Assembly: GCA_000827325.1 (NCBI GenBank)
Contig: KN832900.1
Location: 148,909-212,908 of the forward strand
Source: Oidiodendron maius Zn
Lineage: Eukaryota; Ascomycota; Leotiomycetes; Myxotrichaceae
Reading direction: 5' to 3'
Length of the DNA: 64,000 nucleotides
The notes beneath the pieces are model-generated. The model ran no database searches. It was not told where the DNA came from and saw only the letters and a list, made by a program, of their open reading frames with translations. The position numbers were made by a program, and so were the translations under genes. Positions 21,487 to 32,900 of the stretch are shown in pieces (position 1 is the first letter of the stretch; every line of letters begins with the position of its first letter).

Positions 21487-22340
21487 GGCTAGTAGGATAA
21501 GGCTGAAAAGCTAGAGGTTAAAGTGATAGAGACTTGCAAGACGAAACTCGGAGTAGACTATCCAGATATGCTGACTAGTATGGCTAACCTCGCGTTGATG
21601 TACTAGAATCAAGGCTGGTGGGATAAAGCCGAAAAGCTAGATGTCGAAGTGATGGAGACTTGCAAGACGAAACTCGGAGCGGACTATCCAGACATGCTGA
21701 CTAGTATAGCCAATCTCATGTCAACGTTTTGGAATCAAGGCCAGTAGAACGAAGCCGAAAAGCTATAGGTCGAAGTGATAGAGACAAGCAAGACAAAACT
21801 CGGAGCAGACCATCCAGATACACTGTCCAGCATGGCCAACCTTATGTCGATATATAGGGATCAAGGCTGGTGGGATAAAGCCGAAAAGCTAGACATGGAA
21901 GTGATAGAGACTTGCAAGACGAAACTTAGAGCAGACTATCCAGACATACTATCCAGTATAGCCAACCTCGCTTCAATATATAGGGACTAAGGCTGGTGGG
22001 ATAAAGCTGAAAAGCTATAGGTCAAAGTGATAGAGACTTGCAAGACGAAACTCGGAGCGGACTATCTAGACACACTGACCAGTATAGCCAACCTTATGTC
22101 GATGTACTGGAATCAAGGCTAGTGGGACAAAGCTAAAAAGCTATAGATTAAAGTGATAGAGACAAGCAAGACAAAACTTGGAGCGGATTACCCTTCTATA
22201 TTGACTGGTATAAATAACCTTGCCTTTACCTGGAAGAGCCAAGGTCGAGATACTAAGGCTCTTAAACTAATAGAGGAATATATATAGCGACGGTCTTGGA
22301 TCTTAGGTTCTAATCATCCTTACACTAACTCTTCCTCTAT
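21487..22340 (+). repeat. seven 126-bp TPR units
   Basis: Units start at 21,487, 21,613, 21,739, 21,865, 21,991, 22,117 and 22,243, each 42 codons (GWWDKAEKL..EV.ET, then CKTKLGADYPD and SIANL). Spacing is exact and DNA identity between units is high except for TAG and other transition changes. This is the kinesin-light-chain type of TPR usual in fungal NLRs. The last unit is more diverged (KSQGRDTKALKLIEEYI), as is typical for the end of such arrays. Confidence 0.8.
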
Positions 22341-22354
22341 AGCACTAAGTCAAT

Positions 22355-22725
22355 AGAAATCTTCAAGACTATCCCTGTTAACTGAAATAGAGCTTGTGGA
22401 AGTAGAGACGAGCTTAAAGGATATGTATCTATAACGCTAGCAAGGAGTGAAGGCAAAATATACAGAGAGTATAGCTAATATACAAGCAAGTTGAAGATAC
22501 CGAATTGCACTTGACTCGGGAAATTACTAGAAAACTGCTGTCTATAGTTAGAGATGCTGTCTTTAAGTCTACAAGTGAACTGTATAGCCGGTAAACATAT
22601 AGAAGCTTTGAAATCAGGAAAACGGATTCCAGATTGGAACTAATAATGCCGCTATTAATGGGATTCACTTCTAAAGGGAGCTACAAATGTAGAGGGACCA
22701 TTGTGTAGTAGCCTTTCTGCTAGCT
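22355..22725 (+). pseudogene. 3' remnant of a second HELLP-like gene
   Basis: This stretch aligns base by base with the 3' half of the HELLP-like gene (reverse complement of about 19,010-18,640). Landmarks are VEVETSLKD against AVETSLEE, caagcaagttgaag against caagcaagttgagg, and an identical run gattccagattggaactaat continuing aatgcc. The translated end is FQIGTNNAAINGIHF plus a TAA stop, a PP motif like the intact effector's SDIHF end. Similarity continues ~30-60 bp past the stop. There is no HeLo-like domain. The upstream part is in the same frame as the NLR, so a fused NLR with a second C-terminal amyloid motif is possible. Frameshifts and stops make it non-coding now. Confidence 0.75.
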
Positions 22726-23082
22726 TAGCTGTAGCATACAATTAAGCGTTATCAAAATGCAGGTGTAGCTATAGAGCAAACTTTCAAGAGACAGCAAGTA
22801 AAGCCGAGGGTAATTTTGTTGACTTAAACAGCCACAAGTTCTGATCCATGAAACTTAATATACCTTAAACCTATAACAAATGAAATTCTATTTGTAGTAT
22901 ATTTAAACAACTATCATATATTATGACTGAATTTCAAGTTATAGAAACATTATTGCAGTGTAGAAAATATATAATTCAGATATATAGCAGTTTAATTATA
23001 TGATACTTACCAGGCAACTTATTAGCCAATATACTAGTTATAAAAGAGAAAACACAATATAAGGGGAAGGAGTGCACTAAGA
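22726..23082. other. AT-rich, no gene seen
   Basis: A decayed stretch between the HELLP remnant and the right TIR of the island. No open frame or motif. Confidence 0.4.
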
Positions 23083-23193
23083 ATAAAACAAGATAGCTAC
23101 AGAAACAAAAATACCATTTGTGGTTATGAACTTTGCTATTTAGTGAGGGTGGTTAGCCTTACTACAGGATTTTCGCTTTGTAGGGATGTCGGG
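23083..23193 (-). repeat. right terminal inverted repeat of the island
   Basis: On the minus strand it begins, right after TA (23,194-23,195), CCCGACATCCCTACAAAGCG and continues to GTAGCTATCTTGTTTTAT. It is inverted relative to 12,246-12,356. Confidence 0.65.
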
Positions 23194-23195
23194 TA

Positions 23196-24108
23196 CTTGA
23201 GTTTATTTGTTAAGACAGATTCAGTAAATAATATATTTTCAGGGGAGGATTAAAGCACGGACTATCTGGGGTGTATATATTAATTTTTATCCCTATAAGA
23301 TACTTCATAGTACTTTATGGGACCTTACCAAAACCAAGAAGGTGCTTAAATTGGAAGCGTTGGCACTGAATTAAACAGCAAGGCAGAAATGGAGGGCGCT
23401 AAATCTCATGCTTTTCTAAGTATAGTCTAATCCAATATTAGATAGACTATAAGGAAACAAAGAAAGCTATTTTGTACTATAAGTATATACTCCTTTATAG
23501 CTAGATAAGCTCCAAATATATATCCCTTACTTTCCTGTATTCTTTTCATCCCTTCTTGTATATAATATCTGTATATTTAAAGTAGAGGTTAAACTTTGAT
23601 TAAGGGAGAGGCCTTTCCTAGAAGGATTGATTCCATTATTATTGTTGCTTAAATATACCCTAAAGTAATCCCTAGTAACTATCCTTGATACACTCTTATA
23701 TCATTGCTATAGCAGTATAGGGTTCTAAAGTAATAGAGTGAAGAGCAAAGGACAAAGATAAGGCTATCTATAAGCAAAGCAAGGTATAGAAATCACACTC
23801 TAGCCAAGAAAAGTATCTATCTAAAAGAGGTATAGATTATTGAAAAAAAATTTTATATTAGGGAAAAGAGGTATATATAGCTTTTAAAGATTTTAGGCAG
23901 TAGTATATACCTCCAACTATAAGAGGAATATAATAAGCTTTCTATAGAGCTAGAGGGCTTATTGGAAGATATAGAAAACCAGTGGATACAACTTTAAGAG
24001 GATAGTGGCTGGAGAGCAAGACTGATCCTTATTTAGTGGCGTTAGTGGAACTTCTATTACTACTAAGTTAACTTAGAAGTTAGGATAAAGCAATTAGTTT
24101 ATATAAGT
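23196..24108. other. RIP-decayed DNA, no gene seen
   Basis: Stop-dense in all frames, AT-rich, no recognisable repeat or motif. Confidence 0.5.
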
Positions 24109-24250
24109 ATCCAACAACCCTGCAAAGCGAAACTCCTGTAACATTAGACCAAATAGCAAAATTTACAGCTATAAATAGTAACCAATATCCCTACAAAGCG
24201 AAATCTTATAATAAAGCTAACAACCTTGACCAAATAGCAAAATTAGTAAC
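24109..24250 (+). repeat. two tandem partial copies of the island TIR
   Basis: Two related stretches start near 24,111 (ccaacaaccctgcaaagcga) and 24,179 (ccaatatccctacaaagcga). Both continue into a block ending gaccaaatagcaaaatt that corresponds to the inner part of the 12,246/23,193 TIRs. They have the orientation of the left TIR and are RIP-degraded. No partner in opposite orientation was found to the right. Confidence 0.5.
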
Positions 24251-24449
24251 AATCTTATACTATAATAGGTGCAGCTAATTCTTAAGACCTGATATACCAG
24301 GATTTACTTATACCTATATAACAGAATTGATACCTTCTACTTAGATGCTTATCAATTAGCAAGATATTTGGTAGTTTTCAGTTGATATATATAGCTATAT
24401 TTAAGGCAATAGTAATAGCAAGATAGAAGTATCTTGAAGGTATTACTGT

Positions 24450-26935
24450 TCTCTTTAGTTATCTTTATATAAGAGATATTATAAGTCAATTATACTATAT
24501 AGAACTAAACTACAATAAATCAAGCTAAAGCTATAACTTAACAAATTTAAGTAGCTATAAGCTAGAACTAAGGATACTCTCCTTAAAAGGACTCTGTTCA
24601 ATAAACTCGCTAATAGGCTTTTCTAGGCACTAGCTTAGTGGCACCTATAATCTATATCTTTATATATCTTCAATTTTAATATATAGGATTTCTAGCAGGT
24701 AAGGCTCTGGTCTTATAACCTCCTTTATAGGATACTAAGAAGCAAGTTTAATAATTAGAGTTATAGAGTTAGGTGATAAGATAGAATAGTTATAGAATCC
24801 TAATATATCCTCCTTCTCTAGTATATAGATTTTGTCTATAACGACTCTCTCTATATCAAAATTAGTATATTCTATATAGTCTATAGGAAACTCACTATTG
24901 AAGTCAAGCAATATATCTAGTATCTCTATCCAGTAGCGAATAGACTCTATTCTAGGGGTATCCGGTTGTTTTATATACTTAATGATTAATACTAATCTAA
25001 TCTTCTTAAACTCTACTATCGATATTCCTGCAATTTCCCTAGTATATCTAGTAAGGAAATTATAAATATACTCCTCTATATATTCAGGAGACCCTCCTCC
25101 TTTAATAGCAATCCTATAGTAAGAAGCTATTATACCTATAAAGGGATCAGTATCTACCTCACTTCCTAACTTGACCTCTATTATAAGCCAATATAATGCT
25201 AGCTTTTTAAGCATTTAGAAGAGAAGTAGTGTCTTTATATACACTAACTCTCCGTTGCTAAAGAATATAAGGTATTCAATACTACTATTAATAATATCTA
25301 GATAGAGTACCTTATAATAGATATAGGTCCTAGAGGGAAGTATAGGTAACTGGATAAGAGACTATTAGGTCTTGGGTAGTCCTCTTGGCTTCAGAGTAGC
25401 CTTGATCAGTTCAGCAAATTCAAGAGTATCCTTATTAACAATATTGTTATATATAAAGAGCTAGATATATATCTGTCTAAAGAAGAATAGAGAGAACTAT
25501 CGGATATCACTAGCTATAATGCTTTTAAGCTTGTCTGTAAGTTTATAATCGGAATAGCTATCGCCTGTAAGCTATTGTATAAGCCAGGATATATAGATAT
25601 ATAGGAAACTAACTTCTATATATCTATATAGGTCTATAGTACACTTTTTAATTATTGCAAATTGGCTTTTGTTAATCTCAAGATTCTATAGATCCTGTAA
25701 TACTTCTAAAACTATCTCTAGTGAGCCTAGGAGTAGCTTATTATAACTGTATATTTGAAGTATAATTCCTGTATAGTAAGTATATAAAGAGGAAACAAAG
25801 CCTAGACAATGTATATTAGACAAAGCCTCTTATAGTCTATCTTCAACAATAGTAGAGTAGAGTACTGCTTATATATTATACCTTGCTAAGGTATAGAGGA
25901 CTAGGTTCCTAAGGTATACAAAAAGACTGGTTTTTAACTCTTTATACTTTGGCTTATACTAGTAGCGGATTATACTGTTATCGAGAATAACGCAAGGAAC
26001 ACTAGCCTGAAATTTGGTTTCTAATACCTTAAATGTTGGTATTATTGGAAGATAAGGGTTTAGGTATAGGAAGCAAATATCTAATATAGCTGCTCTAGAA
26101 GAATTGATCTTTATAATAAGTTCTAGTGGCATTTTACTATAGGAATATATAGCACTATACTACTTCTCTATATAGTTATATTTGAGGTACTAAGAGACAA
26201 CTATTACCCTATAGTTTTCAAGACAAAGACAACCCCAAAACTTCTGGAGTTAGCTTAAGTCAAATCTATAGTGTCTAAAACCACAGTTCAGCCTAGGAAT
26301 ATCCTGTTATAAACCAATATACCTACCTGTAACCACTAATAACCTATTTTTAAGGCATGATATATATATATAAACTAATTTAGTAAGTAAATTCGATAGA
26401 TAATACTTTATATGATTACTGGAATTCAATCTCTTTAATCGCTCTAATATTATTGAAGATTGTCTCCAGAAGTGACTCTTGCTAAGGAATAGCCAGGTTA
26501 GAGATAAATTTTGTCATGATGTCTTCCTACTAATCCTGACTAGTTTGTATCAACAAAAGCCAATATATAAATATCCCTTTACTGCCTAGACAGGACAACT
26601 TTATAGAAGCGAATATATCAGTCATCTAGCTCTTCTCTTTAAGTCTTGAGAATATACTCCCAGAATCTTAGTCTAGGATAATATACTATAGATACTTGCT
26701 TGGCTAGAATTCGAATAAGCTAGTTTCATCAGGTACCAGAAACTCAAACTTGATAGATTTTTAGCCCTAAAGAGCAGTCATGAAAATCTAGGTTATTAGA
26801 TCTTATAATCTAAGAGGTAATTTCCTCTTCTAGTGATTTAGTAAGTCTTCTCCTACTTCCAGATTAGAAAACAGTTCTGCTACCTTGTTTTCTATATTTT
26901 CTAGCGGCTCTAGTAATAGGATTATGGTTTTCATT
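24450..26935 (-). pseudogene. decayed long gene of unknown family
   Basis: The minus strand reads as protein from a possible ATG near 26,932 (MKTIILLLEPLENIENKVAE) through blocks such as IKFEFLVPDETSLFEF, MTDIFASIKLSCLG, ILDICFLYLNPYLPIIPTFK and RYWYKPKYKELKTSL (the W now a TAG). It ends in an intact 159-codon open piece (25,214-24,735) and a short tail. Stops are overwhelmingly TAG or TAA at positions suited to Trp or Gln. The frame changes once, near 26,350-26,460, which could be an old intron or an indel. I do not recognise the family. Over 750 codons remain readable, so the original must have been a substantial protein. Confidence 0.5.
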
Positions 26936-29900
26936 CAACTTAAAGTATAATATTTCTGATAAAGTACAGCTATCTTATTACAAGTAGGTTTCTTATATAC
27001 CTTAGGCTTTAGAGTATTATATATTCTGCCAGAAAACTTTGACCAAGGATAATTAGTATTAGATCTGGACTTCTGGACTTATATCACTCTTACTGAATTA
27101 AGTAGAGTATATACTTTATGTTTAGAACCAATTGCCTATACTATAGATTTAATACAATTGTTATTGAATATAGGGCTATAGAGCAGATCCGCCTATATTT
27201 TTATAGCAGTATAGATTAGTAGAGGGCTATCTTTGAATTTTGTATCTATATTAAAAGATAAGGTTATAGTTGTCTCTACTATATTGGTTTTAAGAGTATT
27301 GGTATATTTAGTGATATATTTATAGAATATATTCAGCTCTAGATATTTCTTACTCCTATAAAATAAAGCTTCTCTAGTTTATATTAGTAAGTTTCTAAGC
27401 AATATAGGATCTAGATATACCTAACTACCTATACTATACTAGGTATATCCTTATTATTATAATATCTAACACTAACAATTGTAGTAATACTAGCTTGGTC
27501 AATATAAGGATCTTATACTAAAAGAAAATCGGCCTTACTTTACAGCCTTATTTGTTGAAATTATTATAAATCACTATCTGAGGTCTTAATAGGACCGGGC
27601 TGTCTAATATATCCCTTCTGTCCCTTATTTTTCAATAGGATACCTAAGAAAAGCAGCGTTAGAGGTTAAGGGTAGTCTACTATTTGGATTGCAAGTGTAA
27701 GGAAAGTCGATACGATTATTTGAGGCCTGATTTATAGACTTCAGGGCTAGTGTAATTAAGGCTTAAAAAGTTTCTAGAATAAACTTATACCTGTATATAC
27801 TTTAGTATCTTGTAGGTGGTATGTTATATATAATTAGAAAGAATATAGACAAAACTTTTTGTATAACAGGTGCTATCTCTGCTCTATAGTATAAGACTTC
27901 AAAAAAGCTGCTAGTATCCAATATATATTGGGTAAGAAGATACCTATAAGAAGTAGTAGGGGGGAGGGGTCCTATCCTAGCTTTTCTCTTTTCCTATCTT
28001 CATTATATTCAATGGCTGATTGATAAGCAATATAATTCCGGGGGTTCTAGGGTATAGAGAAACTAGCCTCTTAATAGTATAGGTTAGATTGCTAAAGGGC
28101 TTAATCTAGACCTAGATAGGCTAGAAATTATCTTAGGTATAGAAGATTAACTTCTATATAAGCTCTTAATTACCTTATCCTAGTCCTAGTACTCTAAGAG
28201 ACAGTATAGTTCCCGGATATTGCTAGCTAATTATAACCTAGCTGGATCTTGATGTATTTGCAAAGATACAGCCTGTATTATTGAAACTTCTATATACAGT
28301 ATATAAGCAGCCTTATAATACTCAGGGAAATGTATCGCTATTTGATTAGTGAAGATAGTCTAGTTTATATAACTAAAGGTTATTTATTGTTACTTATATT
28401 CTAAGTTCTACTATACTATAGTATCTCCTCCCTAAATATTACTAAGAATCTAACTACCAAATTTCCTATATATTATAAGATTACTTTAATATAGGTAATA
28501 AAAGGAATTCTAAGATATAAGCTTAATAGTCTAGTACTTTGATATTTATCTAATATTCTTTAGGGGCCAAAATAGCTACCTAAAGATTAAGGATATAGAT
28601 ATAGAGTCGATAGATCCACTACTAAGTTATAAATTAGCCAAGTCCAGTAATAGCTAGACAGGAGTTCCAGATATAACAAGTTATAAACAGACAAGTGTTC
28701 TAGTAACAATAAGTGATAGATAGGCAACTTAGGGAGGGATAGATCTAGTCTATAACTGCCTGTTATATATAGTTCTTGGTATAGCTACTTATGAATTATA
28801 TATAGATCTTGGATACTTAGCTAGAAAGTATTGTTTAGTGTATTTCAAGCCTTTAGAAAATTGAATAACAGCAGTATAGAGATACCTGCATCCCTCCGTT
28901 TCATATATAATTTCATTTATTCAGCAGAAAAATACTGATGCTATTCCAGATACTAGAAGATATACTTAGCTAGGGCCTGAAAAAGCCACTCCTACTAGGA
29001 ATATAAGAAACTAGTAGCCAGCTTCAAGAAAAATATTGTTAGGATTAAACAGTATTAATAATTTTCTTGTCTTCTATATACTATTATCTCTACTGTTCTT
29101 CTTGCTATTAGGTTACTATATAACGCTATTGTTTTGACTGTTCTTTTGATCTTCTTTAGAAGGAGATAGAGGTTTCGACTTTGGTTTTAGATAAGCTTTA
29201 TCAGTTAGTCTCCATTAGATCAATAATAAGATAAGAAGATTTATATAGAGTAGGTTTGTTTTTTATAGGTATATAGCTAGTTAATTTGCTATATAAGTAT
29301 ATAAACAGTATAATGATTATTTTATTTGTATCTTATATAGTGGTACCTTAATAGAAGAAAGGTTCTACTAAAAGAAAAGGCTATAGGATTGCAGGATAAA
29401 CTGGTGATAATATAGTCTATCTACTATTTAATTTAGATCTCGAGTAATAGTACCTTAATAAAAGAAAAGTTTACTAAGGGAAGAAAGCAGCTAGGAAAGT
29501 AGGATAATATAGTTAGTCTACTAGTAACATACTATACTACAATATACAATCACCTTACAGATACTAGTAGGATTAGAATATAGTATACTAATATTAAGAA
29601 GGGCAAGTAGTAGGTCAGTGAATAGGAAGGATTGAGCGCCTATTTCATACCAAGCATATTCCATATAGCTAATATACTACTAATAACAGACTGTTTTACT
29701 ATATTAATCCTTTTATTATATATCGAAATTTTGGATATAACGCTCTGAGTTATATTTCATATATTATAGAGGTATACTCTCTATAAACTACAAGTCTATA
29801 ACCCTAGCCCTTTAGGGAAAGTCGTGTATATACAGGATAGTAGGGGGAGCTAGAGTCATTTGTTATATTATATCTTAGCCTTTCTATATATACTAGCCAA

Positions 29901-32900
29901 GTAAGATTAGTATATAGGTATATCCTATAAATAGATATATCAAGATCTAGACCTTAGAGATCTTAGAGTCTGATACACTTTCAGAGCTTGCTATATAGAT
30001 CTATATATACCTAAAAGTATAGAAGAGAAAGGACCAAATCCCTCTCCTGGATCCTATTCTCTTGTTCTCCTGTTATTGGGACCTATAAGTATATCTGATT
30101 ATAGAGGTAGCTTACCTAAAGGAATATTATTAAATATCTGGCTCTATTGAATTCTGAACATTATAGATATAAAGTAGACTAAATTCAATGTATTCTGCCG
30201 ATTAGGCCTATATTGGAGATACTGCTACTGTCTATAGAGGAAGGAAATATAGAACCGAAATATATCTATATCTACTAAGCACTTGAAACCATTGGAGAAC
30301 ATTCGAACCTGGCTATAGCTTATAGTCAGTATTATTATATACTAGAAGGAGTTCAAATCTTACAGTATTGCTAGCGTTGATAGGTCTAAGAATACTAAAG
30401 GGTCTCGGACTTCCACTGATCTTTTGTATAACTCTCTAATATATGTTTATTCTGCTGCTAAGTCCTTTATATCATCCTTGTAGCTGTATTTAAAGGGCCT
30501 GCTGTTTTGTCTTATTATATCCTGACTTGTAATATTGAAGATAAGAGGGTTACCTATTAACGTTAAACTATACCTATAGTCTCTATTGTATTTGAATATA
30601 ATATAAATATATATCTAGAGAAGTTAGAAGGAATCTTTACCTACAAGAAGATGGAATTGCCTCAGGATTCAGTTGTTTGGTGGTATTGCTGTTATATTAT
30701 TGTTCTATAAAAAGGATCAATCTTAGCCTAATCCAAACCCGTTTGGACGGCTGGTCAAGAGCACTAAAAGAGAGATAGAATTTAGAGCCTTTCTTAAAAT
30801 AATCAGGGAAGGAATCACCTTATAGGTTTGTTCTATATAACCAAGCTTCTATAAACAATCTATATAGACAAGACTTACTAGGATAAAAGGAAAATGACCT
30901 TATAGTCTCAAGTATACCTTCATTAAGTACTAGAAGCTTAAGGGACTAGGTATTAGTATAGTTTGTATAGTAGCTCTATTATAACAAAGAAGACAATAAA
31001 GAAGAACAAGTTATAAAGGATAGTGAAGAGTAGGGCCAAGCTGATGATAAGGCTAGCAAGCACTTTGAAGAAGCCTTTAAGGGTAGTTATAATACTATTA
31101 CAGATTATAGAACAGCCTTCCTTGAAGAGACCAAGTAGCAGGTGAAAGATAGGTTTAATGTCTGATATAGCATGTATTGAAGTGGCTTGTTGGTGCTAGC
31201 CCTACATTCAATAGAATCGGTATAGAAATACTCTCTGGTGCTATATAGTAGCGAAGCCAAATGCAATGCAATATAGAGCGGTAGTAATTATAGAGGCAGC
31301 TTGGATACAGTAGGATATAGTATAGGAGGGGAAGTACCAAAAGCTGTTTGTTTTTGGCTATAACTAGAGATATCTGTTATACTGCATCTTAGCCTTTCTA
31401 TATACTGGCTAAAGTAAGGTTAGCAGCAGGTGGAGTTTTCCTATCACTATATATTCAGGGATTATCGGGGATTAGTTAAACTTTTTCCTGTCTATTATAC
31501 TAATCTTAAGACCCAGATAGCAAGAGACCTACCAAGCTATAACCTAAGTAGACGATCAAATAGTCAGCCTATATCTTATATATCTATATCTATAGATATG
31601 TTTACTCTATAACTGCTTTATAAGGCAAGCTATATAGCAGATTAAACTAACTTATAAGGAACTGAGATTAAGGAGCATTTTATATAGGATATATTATTCT
31701 ATAGAAAAATCTCCTATTGTTTTGCTTCTCCTATCAAGTGCCTAGAGAGAATTATAAAGGAGAGTTGATTCAATTCAACCCTAAATATTTATACCTTGCT
31801 TACAGTAAAAATACTAATATAAAGTATTATCTGCTAGTAGCACCCCTTAAATACCTGTATATATTAATGGTTTTATAGAGAGCTTTAGAAGAATACTATT
31901 CTATACTACCTACTAGCTGATCTAAGAAGTAGATGCTTTTATGATAACAGATCAGGATTCAGTATACCTCTCAAAAAGTCTTTTGGTTAATTACTGTCTC
32001 TTCCTTGATATAAATAGTTATATTATCGCTACAGCTAATAGTAGTCTTATATATTACTTGACTTGCTTTAGTCTCTAGAGGGAAACAGTAGGTAGAGATC
32101 TAGCAGGATATAGTATACTACCTATTAGTATAGGAGGTACTAAAGCAGACAGTTTAAGAAAGAGTTAACCTGTATTCTATAGCTTCCTCTTTATTTATTA
32201 TTTCCTACTCTATATAACTTAAATTAGATAGTAGGCCTTAGGACAGACAAGGTATAAGCCCTCAGCTATAGTAATAGACAGGAGAGGAGGGGTTTAAATA
32301 TCATAGTCTATTCTTAGCTAGGAAGGCTAGTTATAATACACTCTTTTTTTATAAGTATACTAAATGAATTTCATTAGTAGCCTAAACAAGATTAGCAATT
32401 ATAGTCCTTATATCCCTTTATATGTTTTTGGATAGTATTAGTCTATATATTCTATAACAATTATACCTAACAAGCATTTCTACTTTAAGACAGAGAGTGT
32501 ATTATAACAGGCTAGTATATAACTATAGGATAAACAAGATTAATTCTTTAAATATAGAGGAGGGACACTAGTAACAGTATAAAGGAATAGGAATTTATAG
32601 TTAAGGGTTAGGTGAAGCCTATAAATATATGGCTGTAGTGCTAGGCAATTAGTTGAGTATATCCGTTATTTAAGCCATGACCTTAAAGTAGCGACTGAGT
32701 TTATAAAGATTGTCTATATTTTCCTTATTGCTTGGATTACAATAAAGACCCAGTATAGAGCAATAGTTCTCTATAGCTATCTTATAATAACTATTGAGAT
32801 ACTAACGCTCTATCTTAATTCTCTAATAATGGTTAAGCTATAAACTGTCTATACCTTGCTCTAAATTCTCCTCTATAAGCAGTACATTTATATAATCAAT

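Larger units (their letters stand above)
19773..22355 (+). pseudogene. NLR: PP amyloid motif - NB-ARC - TPR (PNT1-like), RIP-damaged
   Basis: Exon 1 (ATG 19,773 to 20,065) and exon 2 (from 20,121) are separated by a 55-bp intron with GTAAGT donor and CTAAC branch site (20,106-20,110). Residues 8-26 (TTFGNLGRGIQIGINNGPI) form a PP amyloid motif like that of the adjacent effector. The NB-ARC entry follows (FPRDADYVDR, then TALVGLG). Across the splice junction the Walker A reads GLGRVRKSQLA where the family has GLGGVGKSQLA: two Gly are now Arg (GGG to AGG). Walker B (KWLLILDNVD, near 20,329) is preserved. From 21,487 seven TPR units of exactly 126 bp follow. Exon 2 stays in one frame but has more than 20 stops, almost all TAG or TAA, the first at 20,221-20,223. 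PNT1-type NLRs sense non-self and activate HELLP by amyloid templating. This copy cannot make a full protein. Confidence 0.8.
12246..23193. mobile_element. putative TIR-bounded ~10.9-kb island carrying cell-death genes
   Basis: The left end (12,246) and right end (23,193) carry inverted repeats starting CCCGACATCCCT. They align over ~111 bp, roughly three quarters identical by eye, and each is immediately flanked by TA (12,244-12,245 and 23,194-23,195), the target duplication of Tc1/mariner/pogo elements. The enclosed DNA is on average much less AT-rich than both flanks and holds the HET, HET-ankyrin, HELLP-like and NLR genes plus a pogo-type transposase tail. That both TIRs belong to one element is an inference. 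Two unrelated insertions in opposite orientation would look similar, and 10.9 kb is long for this superfamily. Confidence 0.4.

Noticed and set aside
12246-23193. Starship-type giant element
   Set aside because: No DUF3435 tyrosine recombinase (captain) is visible and the ends are long TIRs with TA flanks, which argues for a Tc1/mariner-like mechanism.
24109-24250. CRISPR-like array
   Set aside because: Only two degraded units related to a transposon TIR. CRISPR arrays are not expected in a fungal genome.
29850-31430. Possible LTR pair around atcttagcctttctatatac
   Set aside because: The similarity at 29,866 and 31,385 spans only about 60 bp and does not extend, and no primer-binding site or TG...CA ends could be defined.
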